The notes: generated from the sequence alone by a model not told the origin. A DNA stretch of 64,000 nucleotides from Treponema sp. (GCA_017484285.1 JAFUTH010000014.1:1-64000), one strand, 5' to 3'; shown: positions 16,066 through 26,425, counted from the stretch's first letter. Numbers and translations: made by a program.

Positions 16066-17478
16066 ATGTATAAAGCACAACGACGAGCTGCTTTGATTTC
16101 AATAAATGTTCTTGCTGCCTTGATTTTCATACTGATTGCAGTAAATCTTGCGCCGCAAACAAAACTGACTGACTATAAAACATATTCGAATGTATTCCCG
16201 ATTGTCGTAACATCTCTTGTTTTTGCGGTCTTGCTATTTGCGAGTATCACAGCGTTCTTTAATGCGCGAACCAAAATCGAAAATCACGTTATGGAGAATG
16301 GCGCGACTGCGCTCTTTACTAAATTTATCGAGCGGCTGCGTTTTTGTTATTCTCTCGAAGACTTTACATCCGCTGTTTCCGAAATTCTTGAGCTTGAAGC
16401 AGACTGTTCTGTCTTATATGTCGACCGGAGCGCAAACTATGTTTTGTACAACAGCCCGAATAAATTCACCAATTCCCCTGAAATTCTCACAAAACTTTCG
16501 GACAATTATGGCGTGGATTGGCATGATCCGATAAATTTCTTAAGCGACTCGCTTGGTTTGGTCACGAGACGGCGAAAAGCGCGAGGATTTTTCTTTGCGA
16601 GCGACGGCGAGCATCTCTATATCTTCAACCGATATACCTATCTCTTTGACTCAGAGATTTACGACAAACTCTACGAGGAATTCGTGCGTTTCCAAAACCG
16701 TTCGCGAATCATCTCGAGCCTTTCTGAAATTTCCGAACTTTCAACGGAATGGCAGCAGCTTGCTGACGCTCAGCGCTCGTTCTTGCCGAAAAAACTTCCT
16801 GAACTCAAAAATTTAAAGCTCGGTGCGTATTTCCGTCCGCTCATCAACGTGTCGGGCGACTATTACAGCGTCTTGCCGATTGATGAGAACAAAACGCTCC
16901 TCATGCTTGGTGACGTTTCTGGTAAAGGTTTGGCAGCGGCGCTCGTCATGGGCTTGGTGATGAACACGGTCAAAATCAAAGAGAACAAAGAAGATTTGGT
17001 CGGCATGATTATCGCTGTCGATGCGGCTATCAAAGGCATGCATTTGCAGGATAAATACACGGTTTTGTTCATCGGCATTGTCGACACCGAAAAGATGAAA
17101 ATCACGTACGTCAATGCGTCAATGTCTGACCCGATTATCGTTACGCGCTCTCCAGAAGGCTACCGAATCAAATCGCTCTCTTCAAACTGCTCAGTCGTCG
17201 GCATTATTCCGATTGAGCCGGGCGATGTGCAGGTGAGCGAGCAGCGATTGTTCTCTGGCGACCTCATCATGATGGCGTCGGACGGTGTTTCTGAGGTCAT
17301 GAACGAAGACAAGGTAGAGCTTGGCGACACAGAGCTTTTCACCGATACAATCAAGGCGAGTGCGGCAAAAGAACCGCAGGAATTCGTAAATGACATCGTA
17401 AATCTTGTCATGTCATACAACGCAGACACTCGCTTGCATGACGATTTAACGATGCTTGTTGCAAAGGTAGAGAGGTAG
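16066..17478 (+). CDS. Membrane-anchored SpoIIE/RsbU-type serine phosphatase
   Basis: The 470-residue protein has two N-terminal membrane helices (about 10-30 and 45-65), a middle region resembling a GAF-type sensor, and a C-terminal PP2C (SpoIIE/RsbU) domain. The metal-binding motifs are all present: SGDYYSV, GDVSGKGLAAALVMG, ASDGVSEV and HDDLTML. In the RsbU class such enzymes dephosphorylate STAS proteins. It is followed after 3 nt by a second phosphatase gene and then by a STAS gene, so the three probably form one signalling unit. A GGGGG ribosome site precedes the ATG. Confidence 0.88.
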   Translation: MYKAQRRAALISINVLAALIFILIAVNLAPQTKLTDYKTYSNVFPIVVTSLVFAVLLFASITAFFNARTKIENHVMENGATALFTKFIERLRFCYSLEDFTSAVSEILELEADCSVLYVDRSANYVLYNSPNKFTNSPEILTKLSDNYGVDWHDPINFLSDSLGLVTRRRKARGFFFASDGEHLYIFNRYTYLFDSEIYDKLYEEFVRFQNRSRIISSLSEISELSTEWQQLADAQRSFLPKKLPELKNLKLGAYFRPLINVSGDYYSVLPIDENKTLLMLGDVSGKGLAAALVMGLVMNTVKIKENKEDLVGMIIAVDAAIKGMHLQDKYTVLFIGIVDTEKMKITYVNASMSDPIIVTRSPEGYRIKSLSSNCSVVGIIPIEPGDVQVSEQRLFSGDLIMMASDGVSEVMNEDKVELGDTELFTDTIKASAAKEPQEFVNDIVNLVMSYNADTRLHDDLTMLVAKVER

Positions 17479-17481
17479 CAG

Positions 17482-19650
17482 ATGATTTACGCGTTTATTA
17501 ACATTGCTTTTGCGCTCTTCCTCGCATGGATGGCTTTCTTTGTTGATACAAAAACGGGCAACGAAGGAAAAAATCCGGTCATCATGCTCAATGTGTTCCT
17601 TGCGCTTGCCTGTGCGTCGTTGGGAATCGCGCTGTTTTCTACGGCATCGGGAGCTCCAGAACGACTCAGCACATTCTTCGGTTCGTTCGCATATGTGTTC
17701 TTTGGCATGTACATCATCAATTTTGGCGTGTACTGTGTGTTTTATCCAGTGTGGGAGCGAAATATCGTCGCGCAGGTGCTCTTGTGGGGAGGCTCGATTT
17801 GGTGCGCATGGGCGGTTTTCTTTCACTTTACAAGCGTCATTGCCGCAAGTTTTATCGGACTTCGTGTTGAGTCGATTTCGCTGTTCGTCGGCGACCTTGC
17901 GACGCTCTTTCCGTATAACTGGTATAACGTGTATGAGGCTGTCATTCTCTTTGTGATTCCGTTCTTCTCCGTCATCATCATGCTTTTGCGCTCTGAGGAC
18001 AGGAACAGCAGGCTTGATCACCAAAAATCACTGATGAATGCCATCGCGCTCATCATCGCATGGCTGGGGATTTTCTTCATCAAACTCGCATATAACCGAG
18101 TTCCGATGTTCTCCGCGCTCTTTTTGATTCCGTTTGTTCTTACGCAGTGGTTGCTCGTCCAGTCGTCTATTATTGATTTCTTGTATGACCGTCTCTATCT
18201 GCTCGGTTCGTTCTTGAAAGGTCTCACCTGTTATATTTTCCCCTCTTTAATTGTTGGGTTCGTCTTTGCGGTTTTGTGGGCGACAACGGCAGCTGCAAGT
18301 CCGATGCGATTCTATATCCTTTTGACGGTGGCAATCGGCTTTGTGTTTGCCTCTTCATATCAGCTGAACAAGCTTTTTGACAAACGCTCTGGTTTCCGTA
18401 CGCAGAGTTATGCGGCGTCTTTTGAGGAAGCACTTTCTCAGTTCGACTTTTCTGACGACCCGGAAAACATCGTCCGAAACATGCAGGAAATCTTCAAAAA
18501 GCACATCGGTATGTCGTTCATGCGCATCCTCGTTGAAAACGGAAACGAAGAGCTTGAATCGGCATACGACTTACCAGAAGAAAAGAAAATCACGATTTCA
18601 ACGCGCGGAAAAATGTTTGACTCCCTGCTCAATCAGAACAGGCGCATTATTCTCAAGAGTTTGCTTGATACTGGGCACGCTTATTCTGGCGTTCGTGATG
18701 AGGTCGGGCAATTCTTTGCGCAGACGGGCTCAGATGCATTCATCATCTTAAACGAAGGTCGTCACATCATTGGTGTCATTATTTTGGGTCAGAAAGCCGG
18801 CGAGAACATTTACAACAATTACGATACCGAGGTCTTTACAAAACTCTACTCATACTTCTTCGTCTTCGGTTACTACATGAAGAACATCGGTAACGAGTCA
18901 ATCGTCGGTGTCGTCAACCGAGAAATCCGCATGTCTGAGCAGATTATCGAATCTATTCAGGGCAACATGGATCCTATCAAAAACAAGCGCTATGACTCGG
19001 GCACGATGATGGTTCACGCGCACAACATCGGCGGTGAGTTCATCGACTTGATTAAGCTTTCCGAAGACCGCCACATCTTCGTTATGGGCGACCTTTCGGG
19101 CAAGGGTATCGCGGCTTCAATGAGCATGGTCATCGTCAAATCGGTCATCCGCACGTATTTGCAGGAAACGAAAGACTTTAAATTGCTCGTCGAAAAAGTC
19201 AATCAGTTTATCCGATTCAATTTGCCAAAGGGAACGTTCTTTGAGGGCATCTTTGCGCTCATCGATTTCAAAGAAGACACGGTGTATTACATCAACTGCG
19301 CCGTTCCTGCGTTCTTCCTCTACAACAGTGCGTATAACAACGTCATGGAAATTCAGGGAGAAGGACACGTTTTGGGCTTCGTCAAGGATATTTCACCGTA
19401 CATCAAGGTCAAGAAAGTCAAACTCAATCCGGGCGACGTGCTTTTTGCGTGTACCGACGGTTTGCTCGACTCAAAATCGCTTCGTGGCGAGGCGTTCGGC
19501 AAAGACCGATTGCAGAAGTCTATCATTGAGAACACGGCGCTCTCGGCTCAGAACATGATTTCTTCTTCGTATAATACGTTGCTCGAATTCCTTTCAAAAG
19601 AGCTTGATGACGATGTGAGTGTCTTTACCTTAAAGCTTTTGCGAGCCTAG
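17482..19650 (+). CDS. Polytopic membrane SpoIIE-type phosphatase with sensor domain
   Basis: The 722-residue protein starts with about eight hydrophobic segments (residues 1-290). A GAF-like sensor region follows (roughly 330-480), then a PP2C domain with GDLSGKGIAASMSM, CTDGLLDS and DDDVSVFTL. The first metal-site motif reads GGEF instead of the usual GGDY, an Asp-to-Glu change that may tune or weaken activity. It starts 3 nt after the first phosphatase, so the two genes are almost certainly co-transcribed and share the STAS protein downstream as a plausible substrate. Confidence 0.85.
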   Translation: MIYAFINIAFALFLAWMAFFVDTKTGNEGKNPVIMLNVFLALACASLGIALFSTASGAPERLSTFFGSFAYVFFGMYIINFGVYCVFYPVWERNIVAQVLLWGGSIWCAWAVFFHFTSVIAASFIGLRVESISLFVGDLATLFPYNWYNVYEAVILFVIPFFSVIIMLLRSEDRNSRLDHQKSLMNAIALIIAWLGIFFIKLAYNRVPMFSALFLIPFVLTQWLLVQSSIIDFLYDRLYLLGSFLKGLTCYIFPSLIVGFVFAVLWATTAAASPMRFYILLTVAIGFVFASSYQLNKLFDKRSGFRTQSYAASFEEALSQFDFSDDPENIVRNMQEIFKKHIGMSFMRILVENGNEELESAYDLPEEKKITISTRGKMFDSLLNQNRRIILKSLLDTGHAYSGVRDEVGQFFAQTGSDAFIILNEGRHIIGVIILGQKAGENIYNNYDTEVFTKLYSYFFVFGYYMKNIGNESIVGVVNREIRMSEQIIESIQGNMDPIKNKRYDSGTMMVHAHNIGGEFIDLIKLSEDRHIFVMGDLSGKGIAASMSMVIVKSVIRTYLQETKDFKLLVEKVNQFIRFNLPKGTFFEGIFALIDFKEDTVYYINCAVPAFFLYNSAYNNVMEIQGEGHVLGFVKDISPYIKVKKVKLNPGDVLFACTDGLLDSKSLRGEAFGKDRLQKSIIENTALSAQNMISSSYNTLLEFLSKELDDDVSVFTLKLLRA

Positions 19651-19686
19651 TGCTCAAAAACTAATAGCTAGAACGGAGATTTTTTT

Positions 19687-20013
19687 ATGGAACAGCTTTC
19701 GATTACTGAAAAACAGGGCGCGAACTATATTCTCTATGAAGTTGCGGGTGTCATGAATACATATACAATCACCGAGTTTTCAGAAAAGCTCGATGAGAAC
19801 ATCAAAAAATCGAACATCGTCGTCGATTTGGAGCGCATTGAATCGATTGATTCGGTCGGCGTAGGCTTGATTATGGCGACGTTCAACGACGGTGAAGACT
19901 GCGGGCACAAATTCTACATGATGAATCCGTCTCCAGCGGCGCGCCATGCACTTGAAGAGACAGGATTTTACGACGTGTTTGACTTTATTCACGCAGTCAC
20001 CGAAGTGCAGTAA
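19687..20013 (+). CDS. STAS-domain anti-sigma factor antagonist (RsbV/SpoIIAA-like)
   Basis: The 108-residue protein is a single STAS domain. The phosphorylation loop reads SIDSVGVGLIM, with Ser56 in the position phosphorylated in RsbV. In the unphosphorylated state such proteins bind a kinase or anti-sigma partner. The two phosphatases immediately upstream could dephosphorylate it. No kinase partner of the RsbW type is encoded in the window. Confidence 0.87.
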   Translation: MEQLSITEKQGANYILYEVAGVMNTYTITEFSEKLDENIKKSNIVVDLERIESIDSVGVGLIMATFNDGEDCGHKFYMMNPSPAARHALEETGFYDVFDFIHAVTEVQ

Positions 20014-20042
20014 AATTAAAAACGGAAAACTGAAAATTGAAA

Positions 20043-20879
20043 ATGAAAAAATTTCTTTTTGCTCTTTTGTGCGCGTGCGTGTTGTGCGCGTGTAACGAAA
20101 AAATCGCATTGGCACAGACAAAAAGTGCTGCTGAATCAAAATCTGTTGAAACGCCAAAACCAAGTGCCGAAATCGAAAAACTCGGTCGCGTGCTTTCTTC
20201 GATGAGCGAGCGGTGCAAGGCAGCGATTCCGAACGGAAATCCCGAGGAATTTCTTGCCGATTTGCATACCGTGCTCGCTGAGGAAGCGAAAAATCACCGT
20301 GCTGACGATTTGGATTTGCTCTACCTCATCGACAAAAAGCACAAAGTCGGCTCGGATTATGTGCCGAAGGACTTAAAGCCCGTAAAAAACAACGATGTCT
20401 GGAACGTGAGCCGAAATGATTTGTCTCTCAGACCAGAAACTTACGCCGCGCTTGAGGAACTTTCCCGAGCCGCGCTCCGAGACGGCATCAAGCTCATGGT
20501 TTCTTCAACCTATCGCTCGTACACGTATCAAGACGGGCTGTTTAAACGCTATGTCGCACAGGACGGGCTTGAGCTTGCGGAGCGATACAGCGCGCGTCCG
20601 GGCACGAGCCAGCATCAGCTCGGGTGCGCCGTGGATTTCGGCTCAATCACCGACGACTGGGGCGACACAAAAATGGGCAAGTGGGTGTACAATCACGCCG
20701 CCGACTATGGCTGGAGCCTTTCGTTCCCGCGCGGCTATGAGGACATCACGGGCTACATGTGGGAGTGCTGGCATTTCCGCTATATCGGCGTGGAAGCCTG
20801 CAAATTCCAAAAAAAGTGGTTCAGCGACGTGCAGCAGTTCATGCTGGAATTTATACATGCATGGAAGCAAAACGGTTAG
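20043..20879 (+). CDS. D-alanyl-D-alanine carboxypeptidase, VanY/M15B family, predicted lipoprotein
   Basis: The 278-residue protein trims the terminal D-Ala of peptidoglycan stem peptides. A short signal peptide ends in the lipobox Leu14-Cys-Ala-Cys17. The catalytic zinc motifs are SQHQLGCAVDFG and ECWHFRY; STYRSYTYQDGLF precedes them. The open frame also allows a TTG at 20037; I chose the ATG at 20043, which starts the signal peptide cleanly. No strong ribosome site is visible. It lies 29 nt after the STAS gene. Confidence 0.87.
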   Translation: MKKFLFALLCACVLCACNEKIALAQTKSAAESKSVETPKPSAEIEKLGRVLSSMSERCKAAIPNGNPEEFLADLHTVLAEEAKNHRADDLDLLYLIDKKHKVGSDYVPKDLKPVKNNDVWNVSRNDLSLRPETYAALEELSRAALRDGIKLMVSSTYRSYTYQDGLFKRYVAQDGLELAERYSARPGTSQHQLGCAVDFGSITDDWGDTKMGKWVYNHAADYGWSLSFPRGYEDITGYMWECWHFRYIGVEACKFQKKWFSDVQQFMLEFIHAWKQNG

Positions 20880-20917
20880 CAGAAGTCGTTCCGACTGCAT
20901 GGAAGCAGAGCGAATAG

Positions 20918-22642
20918 CTAGCCAACGACGACGGGAATCAGTTCTTGCGTGGCGACGTTAAAAAGACCGCGCGGGCTGAGCTTTATGGTGGGAATGTCTG
21001 TTTCGGCGAGGTGCGTCATCAATCGGATGGGGCGCTTTATTTTTATTTGCATGTCAGTGCGCGTAATCTGTGCGATTTTATCGTACTCTGCCTTGTATTC
21101 CTCAAATCGCTTCGTTGAAAGCAATCCTGCAAAATCGAATTGAATCTGCCCTGCGATTTTTCCGTCGACGACGTAAACTTCTCCGCCTTTTAAATCGATG
21201 AGCGTGTTCACCGCGAGCGTTATGTCTGCGTCAGTTGTGCCGACTGCGATGATATTGTGTTTGTCGTGGCTGACAGAAATCGCAATCGCGCCTTTTTCCA
21301 TTTTGAATCCGTGCACAAACGCCGTTACGGGCGCGAAATGTGCGTATCTGCTGACCAAAACGGCTTTTATGCAGTCTTTTGAAACATCGCTGATGACTGC
21401 CCCGTCTTTTATGGCGAGCGATTCTGTCTTTTTCGCTGTGCAGGTTTCGTCGTTCTGAGCTTCGATGATATTTACGAGAATGTGCTGCGTTTTTTCGTCA
21501 AATGCGTGGCTGTTCGCCGGAACTCTGACCGCAATGTCCTCTGCGGTGATTTTCTGTGCGTCGAATCGATTCAGCGCCTTGAGCGGAGCTTTTGTGCTCT
21601 CGACGAGCGAAATGTCCGCCGGTTTTCCAAGCTCGTCTTCATCGGCATCGGAATTGTCGTACACGCATTTTCCTTTGATGTAGGTTTGCAGAACGTCGAA
21701 CGAATGAATCGAATTGACGACGATAAAATCCGCGTTGTCTCCAACTTTTAGCAGCCCCGAGCTCAAGTGGTAGTGCGTTGCGGAATTTATACAGGCGGCG
21801 CGCAGAACAGAATAGATGTCAGCACCGTTTTCGATTGCTTTTGCGACCGATTTGTTGAGATAGCCGTTCGGAATATTCGCCGCAAAGATGATTCCAGAAG
21901 ACAGCATGAGTTTATCGGCGTTCGTTCTATCGTCAAACAGCGGAAGCAAGGCACGGTACGTTTCTGGAATGCGCGTCGGAATTGTGATGGAAAGATGGTG
22001 CCTGAGCTTTGCAAGCGCGTCTTCGTATGACGTGCAGCCGTGGTCGGTCGAAATAGAAGATTTGCAATATTCATCGAGATGTGAGGCGGAGAGAGAAGGC
22101 GCATAGCCGTCAGCGGGCTTTCCTTCTGCCTGTGCGAGCGCAAGAATCTGCTCTGTGCGCGCCTCATGCAGAATGACGGACGGAAAATCGTCAATCTTGC
22201 CGAGATGGGTGACTTCCGGCATCGAAATGAGTTTTTTGATGTCGCTCAATTCATAGATGCCATGATGTATGGTTGAGGGGGCAGCGAATCCGAAATAAAA
22301 CGGGGCTTTCTTCGCATTGTCGATGAGCGCATGCAGTCCCTTGAGCCCGAGAATTGCACTCGTCGCATCGCAATCAACGGCGGCACCAATGACCCCCTGA
22401 GAGAGTGCTCCACGCGCATATTCTGACGGTGAGACTTGCGACATCTCAAGCTGAATATGCGCGTCGATGAAGCCCGGGAGAATATACGGCAGATTATCCG
22501 ATATTGTTGTTGCTGGGCGAATCACGCTGTCATTGTAGACGGTATGGAGAATGTCGACAATCTTTCCTTTCTCGAAACAAACGGTACCGGGAAACTGTCT
22601 TCTGTTTTCTATATCGACAATGATTCCGCTGACTTTTTTCAT
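20918..22642 (-). CDS. Adenine deaminase-like protein lacking metal ligands (probable pseudoenzyme)
   Basis: The 574-residue sequence follows adenine deaminase (amidohydrolase superfamily) along its whole length: PGFIDAHIQLE, ADGYAPSLSASHLDEY, STDHGCTSYEDALAKL, FDDRTNADKLM, GDNADFIVV, and a C-terminal half with the Ade-specific domain. The metal-binding HxH is HxQ, the DGHAP histidine is Tyr, and the SDHE glutamate is Gly. Hydrolytic deamination is therefore unlikely in the usual form. It starts 15 nt after leuS on the same strand. Fold family is clear; function is not. Confidence 0.8.
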   Translation of the reverse strand: MKKVSGIIVDIENRRQFPGTVCFEKGKIVDILHTVYNDSVIRPATTISDNLPYILPGFIDAHIQLEMSQVSPSEYARGALSQGVIGAAVDCDATSAILGLKGLHALIDNAKKAPFYFGFAAPSTIHHGIYELSDIKKLISMPEVTHLGKIDDFPSVILHEARTEQILALAQAEGKPADGYAPSLSASHLDEYCKSSISTDHGCTSYEDALAKLRHHLSITIPTRIPETYRALLPLFDDRTNADKLMLSSGIIFAANIPNGYLNKSVAKAIENGADIYSVLRAACINSATHYHLSSGLLKVGDNADFIVVNSIHSFDVLQTYIKGKCVYDNSDADEDELGKPADISLVESTKAPLKALNRFDAQKITAEDIAVRVPANSHAFDEKTQHILVNIIEAQNDETCTAKKTESLAIKDGAVISDVSKDCIKAVLVSRYAHFAPVTAFVHGFKMEKGAIAISVSHDKHNIIAVGTTDADITLAVNTLIDLKGGEVYVVDGKIAGQIQFDFAGLLSTKRFEEYKAEYDKIAQITRTDMQIKIKRPIRLMTHLAETDIPTIKLSPRGLFNVATQELIPVVVG

Positions 22643-22657
22643 GCGACCCCTTTTGTT

Positions 22658-25198
22658 TTATTTTACCACCACATTCACCAATTTACCCGGAACGACAATT
22701 ATTTTTGCGACCGTCTTTCCTTCGGTGAATTTTTTGAAGCCTTCGGTTTCTTTCGCCATTGCTTCAAGCGTTGCGTTGTCGCTGTCGGCAGCGGCTTCGA
22801 ATTTGGCGCGGAGCTTGCCGTTAATCATGACTGGGAATTCTTTGGTGTCGTCCTTGCAGAACTCTTCGCTGAATTCAGGCCATTTTGCGTAGGCGCAGCT
22901 TTCTTTGTGACCGAGTTTTTCCCACAATTCTTCGCCCAAGTGCGGAGCGTAGGGAGCGAGCAAAAGCACGAATCCTTCCCACATTTCGCGCGGAAGAGAA
23001 TCGAATTTGCTTGCTTCGTTCACGAAAATCATCATCTGGCTGATTGCGACATTGAAGTCGAGGTTTGCCGTGTCTTCGCTTACTTTTTTGACTGTCTTTG
23101 CGTAGGTTTTGCGGAGTGAAGCCAAGTCTTTGTCGAGTTTTCCTCTGATGTCAATGTCGGTGAGCGGTTTTTCGCTCAAATTCCAGATTTTATCGAGGAA
23201 GCGGTTTACGCCGATTAAGCCCTGCGTGTTCCACGGTTTTGAAACGGTGAGCGGTCCCATGAACATTTCGTACATGCGCACGCTGTCCGCGCCGTAGCTT
23301 TTAATCATCTCGTCGGGATTCACGACATTTTTGAGCGATTTTGACATCTTCGCGATGACGCGCTCCAATTCCTCTCCGTCTTCTTTTGAGTAGAATTTGC
23401 CGTCTTTTTCTTCGACCGCATCAACCGCCACGAGCGACTTGTTTTTGCGCTGGAAGGCAAAGCTTGTAATCATGCCCTGATTGATAAGCCGCTGGAACGG
23501 CTCTTTTGTTGAGACTACGCCCAAATCGTAAAGGACTTTGTGCCAGAATCGCGCGTAAAGAAGATGAAGAACCGCATGTTCCGCGCCACCCACATACAAA
23601 TCAACCGGCATCCAGTAGCTTTCCTTTGCTTTGTCGGCGAATGCGAGCGTGTTCTGCGGGTCGATGTAGCGAAGATAGTACCAGCAGCTTCCCGCCCACT
23701 GAGGCATGGTGTTCGTTTCGCGGCGGGCAGGCTTTCCGCACTTGGGGCACTTGCAGTTCACCCATGAGTCGATTCCTGCCAATGGGCTTTCGCCCGTTCC
23801 TGTGGGCTGATAGGTTTTGACCGCGGGGAGTTCAAGTGGAAGCTCTTCTTCTGGAATGGGCACGATGCCGCAGTCGGGGCAGTGAATGAGCGGAATTGGC
23901 TCGCCCCAGTATCGCTGGCGGCTGAAAACCCAGTCGCGGAGCTTGTAGTTCACGGCTTTTTTGCCGATTCCCTTTTCACCTAAGAATTCGAGCATTTTTG
24001 CGATAGCGTCTTTTTTGTTGAGTCCGTCCAAAAATTCTGAATTGACATGGATTCCGTCTTCAGTCCATGCCTGTTTTTGCACATCAACTTCGCTCTTCAA
24101 GACTTCGATAATCGGAAGATTGAATTTCTTCGCAAAATCCCAGTCGCGCGTGTCGTGAGCTGGAACTGCCATAATCGCGCCCGTGCCGTAAGAAATGAGA
24201 ACATAGTCTGCAATCCAGATTGGAATGAGTTTTCCGTTCACGGGATTGATTGCGTAGCTTCCGCTGAATACGCCCGTTTTGTCTTTTGCAAGGTCGGTGC
24301 GTTCCAAATCAGATTTTTTTGCCGCTTCTTCGACATATGTTTCGACGGCTTCTTTTTGCTCAGGAGTGGTGAGCGTTTTTATCAATTTGTGCTCAGGTGA
24401 GATGACCATGTAAGTCGCGCCAAAGAGCGTGTCGCATCGCGTGGTGTATACGGTGAGTTTCTGTTCGGTCGGTTTTCCATCCTTGTCGGCAACGGTGAAG
24501 TTCACTTCAGCGCCCTCAGAGCGACCAATCCAGTTTCGCTGCATTGCTTTTACGCTCTCAGGCCAATCCAAGCCTTCCAAGTCTTCAAGAAGTCGGTCTG
24601 CATAGGCGGTGATTTTCAAAATCCACTGACGGATGACTTTGTGCGTAACGGTTGCACCGCATCGGTCGCAGTGACCTTCTTTGACTTCCTCGTTCGCCAA
24701 GCCCGTGAGACAATTCGGACACCAGTTAATCGGCGTTTGTGCCTCATACGCCAAGCCTTTTTTGAAAAGCTGGAGAAAAATCCACTGAGTCCACTTGTAG
24801 TAGTCAGGGTCGCAAGTGATAACCTGTCTGTCCCAATCGTAAGAAAAGCCGAGTGCCTTAATCTGCTCGGTGAAGTGGGCGATGTTTTCGTAAGTGGTGG
24901 TGGCGGGGTGCGTTCCCGTTTTAATCGCGTAGTTTTCTGCCGGCAAGCCGAACGCGTCGTAGCCCATCGGGTGCAAGACATTGTAGCCGTTCATGCGGAG
25001 ATAACGCGAATAGATGTCCGTCGCCGTGTAGCCTTCTGGGTGCCCCACATGCAAGCCCGCCCCGCTCGGATAAGGGAACATGTCAAGGATATAGCGTCGT
25101 TTTTCTTTTGGAATTGATTCGTCTTCGGTAGCACGGAAAGTCTTGTGCTCGCTCCAATATTTCTGCCATTTTGGTTCGATGTTCTGAAATGGGTACAT
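22658..25198 (-). CDS. leuS: Leucyl-tRNA synthetase
   Basis: This class I enzyme charges tRNA-Leu. The 846-residue protein has the HIGH-type motif in [12 protein letters not shown], a zinc-like CPNC/CDRC pair, an editing domain, and KMSKSLKN near the C-terminal third. The ATG at 25198 has AAGGAG 10 nt upstream. Its leader region is occupied by an ATCTGTG-type palindromic repeat. The adenine deaminase-like gene follows closely. Confidence 0.96.
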   Translation of the reverse strand: MYPFQNIEPKWQKYWSEHKTFRATEDESIPKEKRRYILDMFPYPSGAGLHVGHPEGYTATDIYSRYLRMNGYNVLHPMGYDAFGLPAENYAIKTGTHPATTTYENIAHFTEQIKALGFSYDWDRQVITCDPDYYKWTQWIFLQLFKKGLAYEAQTPINWCPNCLTGLANEEVKEGHCDRCGATVTHKVIRQWILKITAYADRLLEDLEGLDWPESVKAMQRNWIGRSEGAEVNFTVADKDGKPTEQKLTVYTTRCDTLFGATYMVISPEHKLIKTLTTPEQKEAVETYVEEAAKKSDLERTDLAKDKTGVFSGSYAINPVNGKLIPIWIADYVLISYGTGAIMAVPAHDTRDWDFAKKFNLPIIEVLKSEVDVQKQAWTEDGIHVNSEFLDGLNKKDAIAKMLEFLGEKGIGKKAVNYKLRDWVFSRQRYWGEPIPLIHCPDCGIVPIPEEELPLELPAVKTYQPTGTGESPLAGIDSWVNCKCPKCGKPARRETNTMPQWAGSCWYYLRYIDPQNTLAFADKAKESYWMPVDLYVGGAEHAVLHLLYARFWHKVLYDLGVVSTKEPFQRLINQGMITSFAFQRKNKSLVAVDAVEEKDGKFYSKEDGEELERVIAKMSKSLKNVVNPDEMIKSYGADSVRMYEMFMGPLTVSKPWNTQGLIGVNRFLDKIWNLSEKPLTDIDIRGKLDKDLASLRKTYAKTVKKVSEDTANLDFNVAISQMMIFVNEASKFDSLPREMWEGFVLLLAPYAPHLGEELWEKLGHKESCAYAKWPEFSEEFCKDDTKEFPVMINGKLRAKFEAAADSDNATLEAMAKETEGFKKFTEGKTVAKIIVVPGKLVNVVVK

Positions 25199-25218
25199 AT
25201 GTGTTTTACTCCTTTTTT

Positions 25219-25342
25219 ATCCACAGATTAGCACCGATTTTCACCGATTTTATATGATTTAGTTGAAAGTTTTCTTGGTGAACACGAAAGAATTTCATGT
25301 TGTGAAATCGTAATCTGTGCACATCTGTGTAAATCTGTGGAT
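25219..25342. repeat. ATCTGTG palindromic repeat (copy 1)
   Basis: Between divergent leuS and the KDPG aldolase gene, ATCCACAGATTA at one end and AAATCTGTGGAT at the other form inverted ends. Inside are degenerate units spaced about 10-11 bp (CACCGATTTT twice on the left; AATCTGTGCACATCTGTGTA on the right). Related copies lie at 26613, 40981, 43909 and 55087. The rest of the 251-nt gap holds the leuS ribosome site and an aldolase promoter. Confidence 0.75.
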
Positions 25343-25449
25343 TCATATTACCAAATTTCAGAAAAACTATCCACAGAAAAATACACTTCACTTTAAAAGG
25401 AACATGCGTTATAGTAGTAAAACATTCTTACACATAAGAGGCTATAGAA

Positions 25450-26421
25450 ATGGCAAAAGACATTTATGACACATTCCGTGACATCGGTATCATTCCGGTT
25501 GTCGCAATTGAAGACGCTTCAAAGGCAGCTGATTTGGCTCACGCTCTCGTAAAGGGCGGATTGCCAGCTTCAGAAGTTACATTCCGCACAGCATGCGCGG
25601 CTGAGGCTATCGAAGCAATGATTAAGGCGGAGCCTGACATGCTCGTTGGTGCGGGTACGGTTCTCAATGTTGAGCAGGCAGAAAAGGCTGTCAAAGCAGG
25701 CGCAAAATTTATCGTTTCACCGGGCTACAATCCTGATGTCGTTGACTGGTGTATCAAAAACAATGTTCCAACTATGCCAGGAATCTCAAATCCGTCAGAA
25801 ATCACCGCTTGTATCAACAAGGGCGTTACACATCTCAAACTCTTCCCTGCTGAGCGCAAGGGCGGCTACAAAATCATCGACGACTTCGGCGGTCCATTCC
25901 CACAGTGCACATTCATGCCAACTGGCGGCGTTACCACTGAGAATGTCGGCGAGTATGCAAAACGCAAGAACATCCTCTGTATGGGCGGAACCTGGATGGT
26001 TAAAAAGCCACTCATCGAAGGCTGCAAATGGGACGAAATCACCCAGATTTGTAAAGACGCTGTAAAAGCAATGCACAACTTCCGTGTTGAGCACATGGGC
26101 ATCAACGCAAAGAACGCTGACGACGCTGCTTCAATCGCAGAGGGCTTCGGAGCATTCGGTTTTGCTGCAAAAGTCGGAAATTCTTCAATCTTCGCTTCTG
26201 ACCAGATTGAAATCATGAAAGAGAACGGCCGTGGAACTCATGGTCACATCTCTGTACTCTGCAACAATGTTGAGCGTGCTTTGGCTTACCTCGAAAAATT
26301 CGGCTTCAAACCAGTTGCCGGAACAGAAAAATGGATGGGCAAAGAAAACGCTTCTCCGCTCAAGGTTGTTTACCTCGACAAAGAAGTAGGCGGATTTGCA
26401 ATCCACTTGAAGAGAGCGTAA
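25450..26421 (+). CDS. KDPG/KHG aldolase fused to a C-terminal VOC-like domain
   Basis: Residues 1-215 are a class I KDPG/KHG aldolase, which splits 2-keto-3-deoxy-6-phosphogluconate to pyruvate and glyceraldehyde 3-phosphate. Motifs are SEVTFRT, LVGAGTVL, the Schiff-base lysine in HLKLFPA, and FMPTGGV. Normal Eda proteins end at about 210 residues; this one has another ~108 residues (from HMGINAKNADDAAS) that read as a glyoxalase/VOC-type half-barrel with GHISVLCNNVERALAYLEKFGF and VYLDKEVGGFAIHL. The role of the extension is unknown. The gene stands alone, ending in a repeat-associated terminator. Confidence 0.85.
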   Translation: MAKDIYDTFRDIGIIPVVAIEDASKAADLAHALVKGGLPASEVTFRTACAAEAIEAMIKAEPDMLVGAGTVLNVEQAEKAVKAGAKFIVSPGYNPDVVDWCIKNNVPTMPGISNPSEITACINKGVTHLKLFPAERKGGYKIIDDFGGPFPQCTFMPTGGVTTENVGEYAKRKNILCMGGTWMVKKPLIEGCKWDEITQICKDAVKAMHNFRVEHMGINAKNADDAASIAEGFGAFGFAAKVGNSSIFASDQIEIMKENGRGTHGHISVLCNNVERALAYLEKFGFKPVAGTEKWMGKENASPLKVVYLDKEVGGFAIHLKRA

Positions 26422-26425
26422 GGTT

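Noticed and set aside
20858..20920. Near-duplicate GCATGGAAGCA words 40 nt apart at the end of the VanY-like gene
   Set aside because: The match is short and degenerate and does not extend into a larger repeat; it may be an old local duplication, but support is weak.
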